Assembly (NCBI RefSeq): GCF_016097555.1
Contig: NC_054702.1
Location: 112,354,171 to 112,418,170, forward strand
DNA from: Gigantopelta aegis
Taxonomy: Eukaryota; Mollusca; Gastropoda; Neomphalida; Peltospiridae
DNA: 64,000 nucleotides
Direction: 5' to 3'
Position 1 is the stretch's first letter; every line of letters starts with the position of its first letter. Positions 9,040-20,390 of the stretch are shown piece after piece. The translations under genes and the position numbers were made by a program. Below the pieces are notes generated by a model, which saw nothing but the letters and a program-made list of their open reading frames with translations, had not been told where the DNA came from and ran no database searches.

Positions 9040-10660
9040 CGAGGATGTTATTCTATTTATTACCTCAGCTATTTTTTCTCTAAAAGCCTCTATTTTCCAC
9101 GCACATGCACGAAGGCCAACCTGTATAGAAACGATGTAAACCACTTTACGCACTGTTCTGAGAATTGCTATAACTTTGTAATTTATTCACGTTCATTGAT
9201 AATTTTCAAAAACAAAAGTTCTCTTTATTCTGCTACAAAATCTATAAGGAATTGCATTAAAATGACTTTTTGTTATAAATTTAACACCAAAAACAGAGAG
9301 CCGCAATCTGATTAAAATTAGCTCTACTGGTCTCACCAGTAAATCTAACAGCATTGCATGGACTCCCATGTCAGGTGACATGTCATCTATAAATAACAAT
9401 TTAAATATCGACCATGTCATGTCATGTCATAGGGTTTTACGTGCACATTCAGAACAAGCTGTTGTAGCGCACGCCTGTCGTGGGCACAAGAGCCGGCCTT
9501 GGCCGGCTCCTCCGTCCATGACAGGAAAGGGGGGGGGGGGGGGAGAGGAGGGACCGCCTGCACTGGCAGGTGCAAGGGAGCACCAGCAGCCCGATCAAGT
9601 CGGTAGCAGGCGGGTTGGGTGGTGGTGGTGTTAAGGAATTTTGAATGGAGTAATTGATGCCAAAGAGAAAAGGTGCGCAATTTTGAATGAGGAAATTTGG
9701 CGCAATTTTTGAACGGTCGGTCGAAAGGTAAATGGCAGAGCTAATATAGGTTTTGATATTAGTGAATCGAGAGTAGCTCGTTAATTTAGACCTCTACGAT
9801 GCTGTGGTGTCTCCCTAGGTTGCCCATAGGGCCGTTAGAAAGGGCCTGACCGCTTCTGTTCATGACATGACAACCCAGGGGAGATTCGTGCAGTTGTGTA
9901 GACACTGGTAGGCAAGGCAATATCGACCAGCATACAAATTCTAAAAATATCGGGCGAAACTATTTATGGAATAGGCGAAATTGTTGGTCTATTTCAACAT
10001 TGAAAAAACAGGGGGAAAAGTGCAGTAATAAACTCTGGATTGTATACTAGTATAAACAGATTTTATGGCTATACCATGATGGTTTTCTTTTTCGTCTTGA
10101 AACGAATTTTATATAAAATTTCATATTGAAATTAGTTTACGGCATACTTCGTAATTCACCCGAATCATTTCGTATACCCTCAGCATAATCCCGAATGTTT
10201 TCAAATTCTTTTCAAATCACTGGCATGAGTTTGCAAGTAAGGTTTTGATTGGTCGAATGAAAGGTCAACTGGACATGAGCTCCAACGGGCTGCTGTTAGA
10301 TCCATATTTAATAGTGGAGCTAATTTTAATTAGATTGGCATCGGCCATACATATTTGACGCATTTTTTTTTTTTACGGAAGGACTCTGCTCCTCAGTGTG
10401 GACATTGTCAGTGTACACTGATTGTGCGCCTCATTTTGGCGGAGTGTAATCATCTGAAGCCGACGAGAAATGATATATTTGGCCACAGAAATGTTTTGGA
10501 ATCTTTTAAATTTCACCCAGAATTAATATTAATGTTTTTAAAACACTTTGATTTCTACATAAAAAAATAAAATATACTTTATTTTGATTTATGTATTGTA
10601 TTGTACTCTCCCCCCCCCCCCCCCCCACACACATCTCTTTACACTGGCATGTCGTTAAAC
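9040..10660. other. Intergenic, no gene seen; one GC-rich block
   Basis: Mostly unique-looking AT-rich sequence. A GC-rich patch at about 9470-9630 contains the palindrome AGCCGGCCTTGGCCGGCT and a poly-G run; it may be part of a dispersed repeat I cannot name. A poly-C run lies at about 10611-10626. Confidence 0.5.
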
Positions 10661-10663
10661 ATG

Positions 10664-10775
10664 CATTCATTCATTCGTTCATTCATTCGTTCATTCGTTT
10701 ATTCATTCATTCATTCATTCATTCATTCATTCATTCATGTATTAATTAATTAATTCATCCATTCATTCATTCAAA
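10664..10775. repeat. (ATTC)n microsatellite
   Basis: Tetranucleotide ATTC repeats with interruptions (ATTCGTTC, ATTAATTA). Confidence 0.95.
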
Positions 10776-10777
10776 AG

Positions 10778-11125
10778 GATGAAAAATATATTCCTAACAA
10801 AGTAATAAGTTTTAAGTTTATGTATTTATATTTTAAAGACATCAAATAAAACACGCTACCTATTATATAGAATACATACGTTTTACAGGCATGCACAGGT
10901 AGGCTAAGTGTTAATTAAAAACATTAAAGACTATCTAAATACGTGCACAATGCATTGTTTAAAAAAAAAAAAAAAAAAAAAAAATTGAAACTAAATTTAG
11001 GAAAAAAGGTGAAAAATATATTCCTAACAATCCCATACATAATGAATAACAAGTTTTAAGTTTATGTATTTATATTTGAAATGACATCAGATAAAATACG
11101 CCGCCCATTATATAGAAAACATTTG
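10778..11125. repeat. Direct duplication of a ~100-bp segment
   Basis: The segment beginning GAAAAATATATTCCTAACAA at about 10780 and ending near 10880 recurs at about 11008-11122 with small changes (shared TTTAAGTTTATGTATTTATA). A poly-A run separates the two copies. It lies just upstream of the first recognised serine-protease-like exon. Confidence 0.75.
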
Positions 11126-11170
11126 AAAGCACCTATATTCTAAACTTGGTTTACTGTGTCGTTTTAAAAG

Positions 11171-14100
11171 GAGGTGTTACCACGGCGCCAAGCCAACACA
11201 TCATGCACGGTATGGACGCCGATATAAAGGAGTTCCCACACCAGTGTGCTTTACGATTCTCCGGAAGTCCGTCCTGCGGCTGCGTCATTATTAGTCACCA
11301 GAAGGTCATTACTGGGGCTCACTGCGTACACGGCAGAACGTATGTGTACCAGTCGTATTCTTTCTTCTTACTTTCTTTCTTCTTTTCTTTCCTTTGTCCA
11401 TAATATACTAATTCAGTTTATTACTCTCAAACTATTTGGCATGTGCTGTCCTTTATATGGGAAAAGGGCATTGTTATGAAAGATCCTTTGCTGCTAATGA
11501 AAAGATGTGGGCCTTCCTGTAAAATTTATGTCAGAATTATCAAATGTTAATTAATCAATGTGCTCTAATTGTGTCGTTAAACAAAACAAAATTTTATTTG
11601 TAAAACTTTTACTGTAACTCTTAACAGGTAAAACACAACTGCACTGTTGTCTAGTTATAAAATGTCAATGAAAAGTATTGTACCTTCCTGCGATTGATCG
11701 TGGAATAAAAATGTAACTAATGTAGTCTTTATGCCACATTACTTCATATATATGGTTTCCTAAATTTACCAATTATTTGTAGTACATTTAAAGTTCACTT
11801 AGCATTTCTTATTTGTTAACACGCAGAGCCAATCAGCTGACAGTGTACTATGGTTCGACCAATAGAATCAGCGGTGGTACTGAACTGCCAGTGGCAGACT
11901 ATCGAGAGGTGAGTTATATATTATGTTTACTACTTAACTCCACCGGTGCTACACGCGTTCTGTATTCCATCCGTGCTACACGCGTTCTGTACTCCACCCC
12001 TGCTACACGCGTTCTGTACTCCACCCGCGCTACACGCGTATTCCACCCGTGCTACACCCGTTCTGTATTCCACCCGTGCTACACGCGTATTCCACCCGTG
12101 CTACACCCGTTCTGTACTCCACCCGTACTACACGCGTTCTGTATTCCACCCGTGCTACACGCGTTCTGTATTCCACCCGTGCTACACGCGTTCTGTATTC
12201 CATCTGTGCTACACGCGTTCTGTATTCCACCCGTGCTACACCCGTTCTGTATTCCACCCGTTCTGTATTCCACCCGTTCTGTATTCTACCCGTGCTACAC
12301 CCGTTCTGTATTCCACCCGTGCTACACCCGTTCTGTATTCCACCCGTGCTACACGCGTTCTGTATTCCACCCGTGCTACACCCGTTCTGTATTCCACCCG
12401 TGCTACACGCGTTCTGTATTCCACCCGTGCTACACCCGTTCTGTATTCCACCCGTGCTACACCCGTTCTGTATTCCACCCGTGCTACACCCGTTCTGTAT
12501 TCTACCCGTGCTACACCCGTTCTGTACGCCACCCGTGCTACACCCGTTCTGTATTCCACCCGTGCTACACGCGTTCTGTATTCCACCCGTGCTACACGCG
12601 TTCTATACTCCACCCGTTCTGCATTCCACCCGTGATACACGCGTTCTGTATTCCACCCGTGTTTCTGTTGGCTTACATGCTTGATACTATTCCATACATA
12701 CACGTACTATGCACTATCATAATCATGTACTGTAGATAAATTTGTTCATGCACACAAATTCAAAGAAAAAAAGTGTTACGTAGATGTGGATATATAAATC
12801 AACATGGAGCCTTAAAGCCGCACACCCTAGTTCCATCCAGCGAAAATAAACTATAATTTGGTTAATCTACAAACCTGTAACACACTTAGATCACGTTTTT
12901 ATCAAATGGAGTGAAAAAGCAGGTTTTATATCGATAAATACCATGGGAATCCCCATGTCCCAATTGCTTGAAATAATTTTGAAAGTTAGTATTCTGATGT
13001 CACCGGTAGATGTCGCTCGAAGCACAACAATGCCTACGTCACGACAAATTTCACAGACTTGGGGTGCGTTCTTTTCACCTCTCCTGGACATGTTCCAACT
13101 GTTCTGTCCTGGTTGTATCCCCTCTCCAGATATCGTAGGACTTAGCAAAATTATTGATTTTAAGGGTTTGTAACGTTTTGTATTGAGACACTTACTTGTC
13201 TGAACTTTATTGTTACTGAAAATGTTCACAAACTGTGAAGAAAAATCTCACAAATGAACAACAACAAATCGGATGTTGATTGCGCGAACCGTGCACGAGA
13301 AAACAAACCGAACCAAAATGATAACGGTCACGTGGTATACCAACGTCTGTGACATTGAAATGGAAATATCCCCTCTAAAAATAGATTAGACCTTGTCTGC
13401 TCAACGGTTTTTTCTCAGAGGCCCGTGCCATTTTATAAAATACGAAAAATGCATTTTGTGGTATTACAAAAACCAGGATTACCAGGATTACCAAAAAACA
13501 CTTCAGGTGAATGGTTAGGCCATCGGTCTACAGGCTGGTAGGTACTGGGTTCGGATCTCAATCGAGGCATGGGATTTTTAATCCAGATACCGACTCCAAA
13601 CCCTGAGTGAGTGCTCCGCAAGGCTCAATGGGTAGGTGTAAACCACTTGCACCGACCAGTGATCCATAACTGGTTCAACAAAGGCCATGGTTTGTGCTAT
13701 CCTGCTTGTGGGAAGCGCAAATAAAAGATCCCTTGCTGCTAATCGGAAAGAGTAGCCCATGTAGTGGCGACAGCGGGTTTTCTCTCAAAATATGTGTGGT
13801 CCTTAACCATATGTCTGACGCCATATAACCGTAAATAAAATGTGTTGAGTGTGTCGTTAAATAAAAACATTTCTTTCTTTCTTTCGTATAGACTGTACAT
13901 GCTGACGGTAAATAACAGCCCCATGTAGACTGTCCATGTTGACGGTAAACAACAGTTTCGTGTAGACTGTTCATGCTGATGATAAACAAGTTTCGTGTAG
14001 ACTGTCTATGCTGACGGTAAATAACAACTTCGTGTAGACTGTCCATGCTGACGGTAAACAGTCCCGTGTAGACTGTCCATGCTGACGGTAAACAACAGTC

Positions 14101-15228
14101 CCGTGTAGACTGTCCATATTGACGGTAAATAGCAGTTTCTTGTACTGTCCATGCTGACGGTAAATAACAGTTTCGTGTAGACTGTCCATGTTGACGGTAA
14201 ACAAGTTTCGTGTACAAACTGACCATACCGACTATAATAACAGTTCCGAAATAATCCATAACTATGATTGTTTATAAAAGTTGTTTGATATAGACGATAA
14301 TACATGTTTGGTCGCGGGATCTAGCTGAGTGGAAAGCATGCTGGCCTAAGATGCTGTAGTTACTGCTAATGAAGAAAAAAGCAGATTTCTTTTATGGCTG
14401 TTGTGACACATTTATTAGATTATTGACATCCAAGAAGTAGATGATTTATAAATCAATGTGCGTTAACGGAGTTTGTTAAAACAAACTTTAATGTTCATAA
14501 GCATACAGGCTCCCATTTTTGTAGGGGGGCAGCTAGTTTTTGCAGGACTAAACGAAAATATCCGAATCTGGATAACAACGTTTATTTATATAAGCATTAC
14601 TACCAAACAGTTGTACGCTTATGTTAACGTTTAACAAACAATTATGGTACTTTCTTTTTGTTCAAGCACCCCGACTTCCTGGGGAACGACGAACCTGACC
14701 ACCCTGGCGGCTACCTGGCCAACGACATCGCCGTCGTCACTGTTGGCGGGACGATCGTGTTTGATGACAACGTCAACATGGTATCGCTAGCGGGACCCAC
14801 TGATGGAGACTTCAGCGGAACGGCCTGCAACATCTCAGGATGGGGCAGAACAGACCGTGAGTACACACACATACAGACGAACGGCCTGCAACATCTCGGG
14901 ATGGGGCGGAACAGACCGTGAGTACACACACATACAGACGAACGGCCTGCAACATCTCGGGATAGCGCGGAACAGACCGTGAGTACACACACATTCAGAC
15001 GAACGGCCTGCAACATCTCGGGATGGGGCGGAACAGACCGTGAGTACACACACATTCAGACGAACGGCCTGCAACATCTCGGAATGGGGCGGAACCGACC
15101 GTGAGTACACACACATACAGACGAACGGCCTGCAACATCTCGGGATGGGGCGGAACCGACCGTGAGTACACACACATACAGACGAACGGCCTGCAACATC
15201 TCGGGAGGGGGCAGAACAGACCGTGAGT

Positions 15229-15260
<32 letters not shown>

Positions 15261-18200
15261 ACACAGACGAACGGCCTGCAACATCTCGGGACGGGGCAGA
15301 ACAGACCGTGAGTACACACACACACAGACGAACGGCCTGCAACATCTCGGGACGGGGCAGAACAGACCGCGAGTACACACACACACACATACAGACGAAG
15401 TGCTATCGGTGACAAGCACGAGCTGGAATAGTTTAGACCGTTACTGCTTCTAGACACCCACGAGTTCATTATTTCAGACAGAGTGTACACGTGTATAGAC
15501 ACGAACAGGTTCAGTAGTTTATTTCTCTAGGGATCTTTCCAATCTTTTTGAGAGGTGTACCTTCAAATACTTATTTAAACATTTAGAGAATAATATTTTA
15601 ATCCATGACCAGTCAGGGTTCACCCATAGAGTCTTCACAGTTAATCAGTTAATAGATCTACATGTATATAATTTGTGAATGTATATATCTATATCTATCT
15701 ATCTATGTATATATATAATGTATTAACGTAAGTTCATGGGTGGTGTTTGTAACATCAGTAAAGCGTCTGATGGCCTGATATAAAGACTGGTTGCCATAAA
15801 GTCGGTGACAGATTTTCGTCACAAACTGTCTGCGACTATGTTCCCCTAAAAACTGTTGTTGGCATGCGGCGTATTACAAATTTTTATGGGAAACAGAACT
15901 GACTTGCTTATGGTACTGGGAATTAATTCTTAAAGAGATATACCCTAGTTTTTAAACACTAAGGCATATTTTTGACTATTATAGCCGTTTCTGAAATTAT
16001 ACTTTATTTAGATTTTATGGTTTAGATTATAAATTTCCGTTCATTTGAAGTGTTTTTGGTCATTCTGGTGTTTTTAATATCACAAAATGCATTTCTCATA
16101 ATTTTAAAAACGTACGTGCGTCAGAGAAGTAACAGTTATGGAGTCGAGTTTTAGTCTATATTTTTAGAGGGTATTTCACAGACTCATGTTTCACTCAATT
16201 GTAAGTTTATCCCAATGTGTTACAGGTTTGTAGATTAACTAAACTTAGTGTTCATTTTCACGGCTTCAAACTGGGATCTTCCTTAAGCAACAGGGGCGGG
16301 ACGTAAAGCGTTCGCTTGATGCGCGATCGGTCCAGGATCGATCCCCGTCGGTGGACCCATTGGGCTATTTCTCGTTCTAGCCAGTGCTCCGCAAGTTGTG
16401 TAACAAAGGCCGTGGTGTGTATTATCCTGTCTGTGGGATGGTGCATATAAAAGATCCCTGGCTTCGGCAGAACAATTAAAAATTGAATTTCAAATAATTA
16501 AAATTGTTATTGTCAATGAAATGTTATATTTTAATTAGCTTTTTTTAAACTTTACAGTTTAACTTTCTTCTTGCAGTTATCAGCGCCCCGCCAACGGACT
16601 TGAAACGAGCTGAAGTGAACGTGTTGACACACGTTGAGTGTGAAAACTATTTTGAGAACACTACAACTCGAGTTGGCGCGAACCCGCACGTGTGTGTGTT
16701 TTCAGAAAATTCCGGAGCGTGCAATGTAAGAAATTGTAATCTATATATTACTGTACCATTCACGCATGCGCACGCAAGCACACTACAGTTTCATGAAATT
16801 TTCATCTAAAATGGTGGCGTATATGTATCTACCTATGTGTGGTTTTGTTTTTTCCTACATACCACTGATTGTGTAAATGAGCGACTTCTGCCATCAGCCA
16901 ACAGTGGTGTTGTCTTACCACGGAGGCAATTTGTCTCGTGCCGTGACTTGGCGGTGGCGGCAAATACCATCTTGTCATGCTTTATTTCAGTCAATTGCTA
17001 TGCTAATATCAAATTAAAGCTCAGACACGCTGTCCTGGGCACACTTTTCAGATATCTGGGCTGTCTGTCCAGTAGGTTAGTTGTTGGTGAGAGTGAAATC
17101 GATGAACATGTCATTGAACCGTTAAATATCGCCCTGGGTTGGATCCGGTACTGTGATGCGAACCCATTGCCAACCAACCTCAAGTCTTGACGTTTGATAT
17201 CGGTTTCACAACATTATGTGTATTTTAAGATATATGATTTCTTACTTTTTCAGAATTCAGATTTCAAATATGATGCCAATTTTTTTTTATATAAAGCATG
17301 GATATCATAATTTGACGATAAAGTGACCTATGATTAATGGATTTATGTACAACAATGGCGTAGCCAGCAAGAGGCAGAAGATGCGCTTGCCCCGTCTGGA
17401 ATTTTCCCAGATTTATTTTATTTTTCCCATGACACTGATATTTATTTTACACGTCTGGGTTTACCTCGGCGTTTTTTCGTCTCTGGCTACGCCCCAGTAC
17501 AAAATCACATTAATATTGACCAATATTATGTTGTATCTGTTATTCCTGGTGCAAGATCCTAGATGTACAAATTGGTTCAAATTATCATTGTTTCTGTCCT
17601 ATACTTATTTGTTATACAGTAAATTGATAATGACATGCACAAGGAAAACATGAAAACGTTTTGACTAAATTGACATGAGAATGTACATGTCACTACCAAA
17701 CTACAAAATGAGGCTATTCTCGACGGAATGGCAATAATGATATACTTATGCAAGAAACCCAGAAATGAAAGAAAACTATAATTTTAGATACTTGAAATAA
17801 TCTAGTAGCTAAAACATTTATAGTGAATGGATAAATCCGTTTATTAATCCAAGGGTTTTGGTCAAAACATGAAGAAAGGTTAGGAAGAGAAATATAATAA
17901 AACAGAAAAATGGTATAAGAAGGTAAGGGCATTTAATGATGGCATAAGCATGAATGCCTATGACAAAAAAAAGAGAGAAAAAATGAACAGTATCGAAGAG
18001 AGCTGGAGCATGATTTTGGTTTAAAATGACAGATGAAAGCTACACAGCAATACGTAACGTAGAACATCAGTATCAAGTTCTTGGTGTAAAGAAAAAAGTG
18101 TGAAGAGGAACTAAAATAAATGATTGATGTTTTCATTAGCGTCTTAACATGCTGATAAATGATTGGTATAGTATTTTTTATTAGCGCCTTAACATGCTGA

Positions 18201-18893
18201 CAAATGATTGATCTTTTCATTAGCGTCTTCTCATACTAACAAATGATTGGTATTTTTTCGTTAGCGTCTTTTCCCACTGATAAACGATTGGTGTTTACAT
18301 TAGCGTCATTAATGCCGTAGTGGAATGGCCTGCGTGTAACTAAACTTCTGTTCTGTCATGTTGATAGATGATTGGTGTTATGAGTCTTCGTCTTCGTGAC
18401 AACGCCAGATACCGTGATAACTAGCTCCCGTCAAAGACAGGAAGCGTCTTAAGAGAATATACATCGTGTCAATACTTAGACATTCGAAAATAAAAAGACA
18501 AACGGAAAAATAGTCTGGCTATTTGCCTATCACCATTTACCTGTTATGAAGGTTGCAATAAGCCGATACTCAACCTGAAAAAAATGAGGTTCTGCTCATG
18601 CACTAATATGATATTTATAACCTGTCTGATAGGCTATTAATTAACAATTGCTATCATTCCTTGCCAGAATGGACCTCTAACTTGTGTTATTGTTGAATAC
18701 TGTGTTTTGCTGTTGTCAGGGTGATGACGGCGGACCTCTGACCTGCTACTCCAGTAGACTGGCGACAAACATACTGGTGGGCGTTGCGTCGTGGTGGTCG
18801 ACGCTGTTCAACGCCTGTGACTACACCTTCCCCAGCGTCTACACCAGGATCAGCAGCTACAGAGACTGGATCGAAAACCCGCCGCAAGCTTAA
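11171..18893 (+). CDS. Non-catalytic chymotrypsin-fold serine protease homologue (five exons seen)
   Basis: Exons 11171-11339, 11827-11908, 14667-14856, 16577-16725 and 18720-18893 join in frame with GT-AG introns. Seen in order: IMHGMDA where active proteases have IVGG; AHC with the catalytic His; LANDIAVV with the catalytic Asp; CNISGWG; the Cys pairs of the family; stop TAA. The nucleophile motif reads GDDGGP instead of GDSGGP (Asp codon 18726-18728). The residue equivalent to chymotrypsin 216 is Trp (SWW), which should fill the S1 pocket, and the residue before IMHG is His, not Arg/Lys. By family knowledge such proteins are secreted pseudoproteases that bind or regulate. The start of the first exon is an inferred acceptor (TTTTAAAAG). 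The signal-peptide exon was not found and must lie upstream. AATAAA follows at 19001. Confidence 0.85.
11437..11595 (+). mobile_element. SINE 3' fragment, family 4, in intron
   Basis: A degraded 3' half: AAAGATCCTTTGCTGCTAAT, then ATCAATGTGCTCTAATTGTG and TCGTTAAACAAAAC. It is in the same orientation as the host gene. Confidence 0.6.
11939..12662. repeat. 27-bp minisatellite in intron 2
   Basis: About 27 units of CCACCCGTGCTACACSCG plus TTCTGTATT; a few units are shortened to 18 bp. It starts about 30 bp after the donor of exon 11827-11908. The unit length is a multiple of three and stop-free, so long spurious ORFs appear on both strands. Confidence 0.95.
12820..13430. repeat. Unclassified dispersed repeat, copy a
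   Basis: The left part contains TTAATCTACAAACCTGTAACACA and matches, in inverted form, the segment at about 16200-16262. It lies in intron 2. No transposase is seen, so it is probably a non-autonomous element; the boundaries are approximate. Confidence 0.45.
13512..13885 (+). mobile_element. tRNA-derived SINE, family 1 (5' end missing)
   Basis: It begins inside the tRNA-like head (GGTTAGGCCATCGGTC) and runs through the full body to the TTTCTTTCTTTC tail. It lies in intron 2 of the serine-protease homologue, in the same orientation. A 37-bp minisatellite starts exactly at its tail. Confidence 0.9.
13886..14225. repeat. 37-bp minisatellite
   Basis: About ten units of GTAGACTGTCCATGCTGACG followed by GTAAACAACAGTTTC, with length variants. 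It abuts the SINE tail at 13885 and is intronic. Confidence 0.92.
14312..14495 (+). mobile_element. Degraded SINE, family 4
   Basis: A tRNA-like start (GGTCGCGGGATCTAGCTGAG), then a deleted middle and the 3' end AAATCAATGTGCGTTAACGG with AAAACAAACTTTAATG. Intronic. Confidence 0.55.
14500..14625. repeat. Fragment of a dispersed repeat (CCGAATCTGGATAACAA family)
   Basis: It shares CATAAGC(A/G)TACRGG, CCGAATCTGGATAACAA and CATTACTACCAAACAG with 23825-24475 and, inverted, with 38590-38955. No coding capacity. Confidence 0.6.
14819..15400 (+). repeat. 61-bp minisatellite spanning an exon end and its splice donor
   Basis: Nine units start CGGCCTGCAACATCTC at 14821, 14882, 14943, 15004, 15065, 15126, 15187, 15272 and 15333. 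The period is 61 bp except for one unit enlarged by a (CA)n run. Each unit holds the last ~36 coding bases of exon 14667-14856 plus the donor: GTGAGT in eight units, GCGAGT in the ninth. The first unit is the exon itself; the rest lie in the intron. Confidence 0.95.
15401..15929. other. Intron sequence, nothing recognised
   Basis: Includes a short TATC/TATA-rich stretch near 15685-15720. No element or exon seen. Confidence 0.55.
15930..16262. repeat. Unclassified dispersed repeat, copy b (inverted to copy a)
   Basis: Its right end, read on the minus strand, matches the left part of 12820-13430 (TTAATCTACAAACCTGTAAC and flanks). It starts with ATACCCTAGTTTTTAAACAC. Intronic. Confidence 0.45.
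16288..16466 (+). mobile_element. tRNA-derived SINE, family 2, 3' truncated
   Basis: GGGGCGGGACGTAAAGCG head, B-box GGATCGATCCCCGTC, body CTATTTCTCGTTCTAGCCAG, ending soon after CATATAAAAGATCCC. It lies about 110 bp upstream of exon 16577-16725. Confidence 0.85.
17018..17180 (-). mobile_element. tRNA-derived SINE, family 3, partial
   Basis: On the minus strand it matches the copies at 35318-35530 and 38962-39215: the reverse complement of GCTGTCCTGGGCAC, GGCTGTCTGTCCAG and the TTCGCA/TGCGAACCC tRNA-like region. It is diverged and internally shortened, and lies in the last intron of the serine-protease homologue. Confidence 0.65.
17181..18117. other. Intron sequence, nothing recognised
   Basis: Last intron of the serine-protease homologue. 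Short ORFs here have no recognisable motifs. Confidence 0.55.
18118..18310. repeat. Diverged tandem repeat, about 58-bp unit
   Basis: Four to five units contain ATTAGCGTCTTAACATGCTG and AAATGATTGGT. It lies in the last intron, about 400 bp before exon 18720-18893. Confidence 0.75.
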
Positions 18894-19000
18894 GGTGGAT
18901 GAGACAGGATAGTCGGTGTTGTTTCAGGCTGTTAGCAGACGTCAAAATAACAAAACATTTATATATTCAGTGTCACACCTATTATTGAAACAACATATGG

Positions 19001-19006
19001 AATAAA
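19001..19006 (+). terminator. Polyadenylation signal AATAAA of the serine-protease homologue
   Basis: AATAAA 108 bases after the TAA stop ending at 18893, followed by a T-rich stretch. This spacing is ordinary for a 3' UTR. Confidence 0.65.
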
Positions 19007-19009
19007 TAT

Positions 19010-20390
19010 TTTTAAAATGTTATTAGTTTTAAATTGGTTTATCAACTATTAGAAGTTTACAGCGTAACCTGAGTGACATGTGTATATATGAAGAACTAGA
19101 CGTGATGTTTACCAGAATGAATTTACCACGTGTTAATAAATCGATACTGAACAAAACCACGATTACGGCAGCTACGTGATTAAATTGATCGCGATGATAT
19201 ACAATAGATGAAAATTGAAATAATAAATAAACAACAAACTAAATAAATAAATAATGGTCTCTCGCCAGAATCCATCTTTGCCTTTGGTATATCTTATCGG
19301 AAATAAAATTAATTTGAAAGATATGTTGACCAATCCCAAAACAGTTTATTTTTACAGCAACTAAATATGTTTAATCCAAAGATCTTGGAATAACCTTTGT
19401 GGGGTTGAGCACAACATCCATTTAAGAACAATAAGTTTCGAGACAACCCAAATTTATATATTATCTAGCAAAACCTTCTTATTATTTTGTAGGTCAGCTG
19501 ACCGTAATGAGCATTCACGTTCCATATCCATGGTTAGAAGTTCGATACAGATAGAAATTGATAATGAGTATATTTCTAAAATACACCACGAGATCACTTA
19601 TGGGACTAGTGACTGGTTGCTTCATGGTGATGATCCGGTAGCTACAGACACCATGCAACAACAACAAAAAAGACACAATCGACACTGATTGCTCTATGGC
19701 GTATTATTTAATTTATATTTATAATTTATTTCAGAAATAGAATATTACATTCGTATCTGTTAGATATAACTTCTCTTACAACTCGATATAAGACAAATGG
19801 TATCCAACGGCTACTCATGTAGTGTTCTCTACTCATATAGACATTAAAGTCCATAATAATCCGTAACACGTCATCAGCTGCTGAAATTATATCCACTGCT
19901 ATATAGCAACATTTTTAATAAAATGGAATTATAGAATTAAGTTTATTGTAGTTTCATTTAAAATGTAGACCTCAAGTCCTTCCCATAGGGAATGCCTTTT
20001 TTTATACTATGGAATTTAATACAAATTATTTATTTCTGAGCCGATTGTTTTTTTAAATTGCACACAGAAATAGTATTTTTTGTTATTTCCGAAACACTTT
20101 TACTTTTCTTCCTACGTCAAACCAAACTGAAATTATTTACAAAAAACATTTGTGTAGAAGTATGGGACGGACTTTAGATATCTTTAGGAAGATAATTAGA
20201 TCATCTGTGAAGTGAACTACCAAATTCATAAATAAACTAATACATGGTAATATTACACAATTAATATTCAAATAAATAATATTGTAATATTGACAAAATA
20301 TATCCAACATATAAGATGAAGAAGAACCAACATCACATACATATGTAACATAGTGCAGGTAGCAATTTTACATGAATGCACCAGAAATGG
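19010..20390. other. Intergenic between two convergent genes
   Basis: The plus-strand protease homologue ends at 18893 and the minus-strand pseudophosphatase ends at 20391. The stretch is AT-rich. TTTATT near 20023 and 19727 would read AATAAA on the minus strand and could serve the pseudophosphatase gene. No further gene seen. Confidence 0.5.

Noticed and set aside
9368-9680. Overlapping plus- and minus-strand ORFs in a GC-rich patch
   Set aside because: They cross a poly-G run and have no recognisable domain. Composition alone explains the open frames.
11939-12739. ORFs of 200-308 codons with LYSTRATPV-type repeats
   Set aside because: A 27-bp intronic minisatellite in a stop-free frame. 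It lies between two well-supported exons of another gene.
14835-15502. Minus-strand Cys/Val-rich ORFs
   Set aside because: They are the antisense of the 61-bp exon-donor minisatellite and have no independent support.
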